This document shows, piece after piece, positions 62,660-64,000 of a stretch of 64,000 bases of DNA (position 1 is the first letter of the stretch; each line of letters opens with the position of its first letter). A program made the position numbers and the translations under genes. A model generated the notes under the pieces. It was not told the DNA's origin and did not search any database. It was given only the letters and a program-made list of their open reading frames with translations. This DNA is from Pomphorhynchus laevis (lineage: Eukaryota; Acanthocephala; Palaeacanthocephala; Echinorhynchida; Pomphorhynchidae). The DNA lies in contig WNNJ02002298.1 of assembly GCA_012934845.2 (NCBI GenBank), positions 1 through 64,000 of the forward strand, written 5' to 3'.

Positions 62660-64000
62660 GTAAATATATTTATTCAAAAAATCAGGTATAAGCTGTTACC
62701 ATCATTATGACTAGAATTAATTGAAGACAATGAGTTAAGAAAGCTGCTATCAAAAGGGTATAAATATAGATTAAATAACAACAACGACAAAAATAAAATT
62801 TACAGTTCGTTATATAATAACTTAAATGATTACTTTAGTAAGCTGATTAATAGTGAAAGCTCGAATATATCTAAGATAAACATTTAGAAATATTATATAT
62901 TTGATAAAATTAAAAATAAAATGAAAACAACAAACAATTATAAAAGAAAAGATAAAATTAATAAAGATATTTATAAAGAACTTACTAAATTAAAGGATAA
63001 CTATATAATAACAACTATTGATAAAGCTAGTAATAACTTTGTCTTCATATGCAAAAAGCTATATTATGTTATACTAATGAAAGAGGTTAATTCTAATGAT
63101 TTAAATGTAAATCCAACATATGAACGCAGTGAGTTAAGTTTAGAAACAATTATTACAAGTCACTGTTCTATAATGGATAAAAAGGGTATAAAGGTTGAAT
63201 CAGATAATAAAACTATACCTATATTATATTGGAATCAAAATTACATAAAAATCCAATAAAACCTAGGTTCATATGTAGTGCGTTTAAATGTACATTAACA
63301 CCACTTTCTGTCTATATGAATAAAATACTTAAAGTAATTAAAGCACATTTTAAAAAATATTGCAAGGTAATCGAAATGAATACTGGTATAAAACACTATT
63401 TCAGTATTAATTCTACAAAAGAATTTTTAGAACAGACAAAAGGAATAAATTTTCAAAATATAAATACATATGATTTTAGTACGCTTTATACAAATCTATA
63501 TTTAGCAGATATTAAAGAAGCGTTAGTAAAATTAATAAATCTTATATTCGGAAAAAGATATATTTGTGTTTAACTCTAACAATTTTTGTTCAATAAGCGA
63601 ACAAATTTATCCGCGTAGCCTCATTCCTAATAAAACTAATATTGATGATAAAGAAAGTATATATTGATATAAACATTAAATTAACATTAACTGAAACGAC
63701 TATTAATTTATATCGTAAAGATGACATATTTAAATTTACAAGAAACATATTTTTGCATGATCATTCATGCATACCATATAATATAAAATATAATACATTA
63801 AATAATGAAATTTTAAGAATTGCAACAATATGTAATGATATTGGCTTTTCTTCAAAATCATTTAAATAATTTAATAGATACATATTTTAAACTATGTTAC
63901 TATAAAAATACCACCAAACAGAAAATAGTTAAATATATAAATCAACACAATAATAATAAAAATAAATTTAAAATCATTAGCGGAAAAATTTTATGGATGG
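62660..64000 (+). mobile_element. Penelope-like element, running off the window
   Basis: The plus strand carries the N-terminal PLE region (KDNYIITTIDKASNNFVFIC near 62995), then CSAFKCTLTPLSVYMNKIL, AHFKKYCKVIEMNTGIKHYF and motif A (YDFSTLYTNL near 63470). The RKDDIFKFTRNIFLHDHSC region follows near 63715. The middle of the RT (motifs B and C, seen at 41.6-42.0 kb) is missing. The GIY-YIG part would lie beyond 64000. Not whole. Confidence 0.8.

Overview
This window reads as eukaryotic, most likely from an invertebrate animal. It is AT-rich and contains no operons or bacterial signals. It has an eukaryotic-type tRNA gene with internal A and B boxes and no encoded CCA. Almost all of it is retroelement sequence: several clades of non-LTR retrotransposons (LINEs), Penelope-like elements (PLEs) and Ty3-type LTR elements, inserted into one another. 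I cannot name the species.

Recurrent families, with my own labels. D: a LINE with a C-terminal restriction-like endonuclease (intact ORF 178-3189; antisense pieces near 4.8-5.1 kb and 15.8-16.7 kb). A: CR1/Jockey-like LINEs with an apurinic-type endonuclease, a zinc-bearing ORF1 and a (TAA)n tail (best copy 11.5-15.8 kb; an intact RT ORF at 5.1-7.5 kb; many pieces). B: a CR1/L2-like LINE with a conserved 3' stem-loop (about ten copies or pieces; longest 26.6-30.8 kb and 42.7-45.2 kb). C: an I/R1/Jockey-like LINE with a gag-type ORF1 (32.5-35.5 kb, 46.8-50.7 kb, an ORF1 piece at 50.8-51.3 kb and a 3' scrap at 35.8-36.0 kb). PLE: pieces at 35.6-36.5, 39.6-40.0, 41.5-42.1, 55.1-55.3, 56.4-56.8 and 62.7-64 kb. 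Ty3-type: a nearly whole element with 83-bp LTRs at 22.4-26.2 kb and older fossils at 31.1-38.6, 45.4-46.0 and 57.9-61.7 kb.

Layout: 0-9 kb holds D1, a 1.3-kb segmental duplication and two A-type LINEs. 9.5-16.9 kb is a B element, then a long A element lying against an antisense D element. 17-22 kb is decayed A and B pieces. 22-26.4 kb is the LTR element lying between two outward-facing tRNA-Lys sequences (one intact, one decayed). 26.4-31 kb is a long antisense B element with a 20-bp repeat array at its 5' side. 31-38.6 kb is a Ty3 fossil opened by a PLE and C composite. 38.6-45.2 kb is B and PLE pieces. 45.3-52.7 kb is a Ty3 fossil, a 684-bp non-coding insertion, C elements and the 5' part of an A element. 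53-54.1 kb carries the only ORF that is not obviously a transposon (379 aa, unrecognised). 55-62.4 kb is PLE, A and B pieces with a Ty3 fossil inserted in a B element. 62.7-64 kb is a PLE running off the window.

The most interesting signals are a probable self-priming site in the LTR element, a covarying 3' hairpin in family B, a stop-restart junction kept in two family C copies, overlapping ORF1/ORF2 starts in family A, the intact D element, inverted repeats around a PLE, and the orphan 379-aa ORF. Family names rest on motifs read by eye; no database search was possible.
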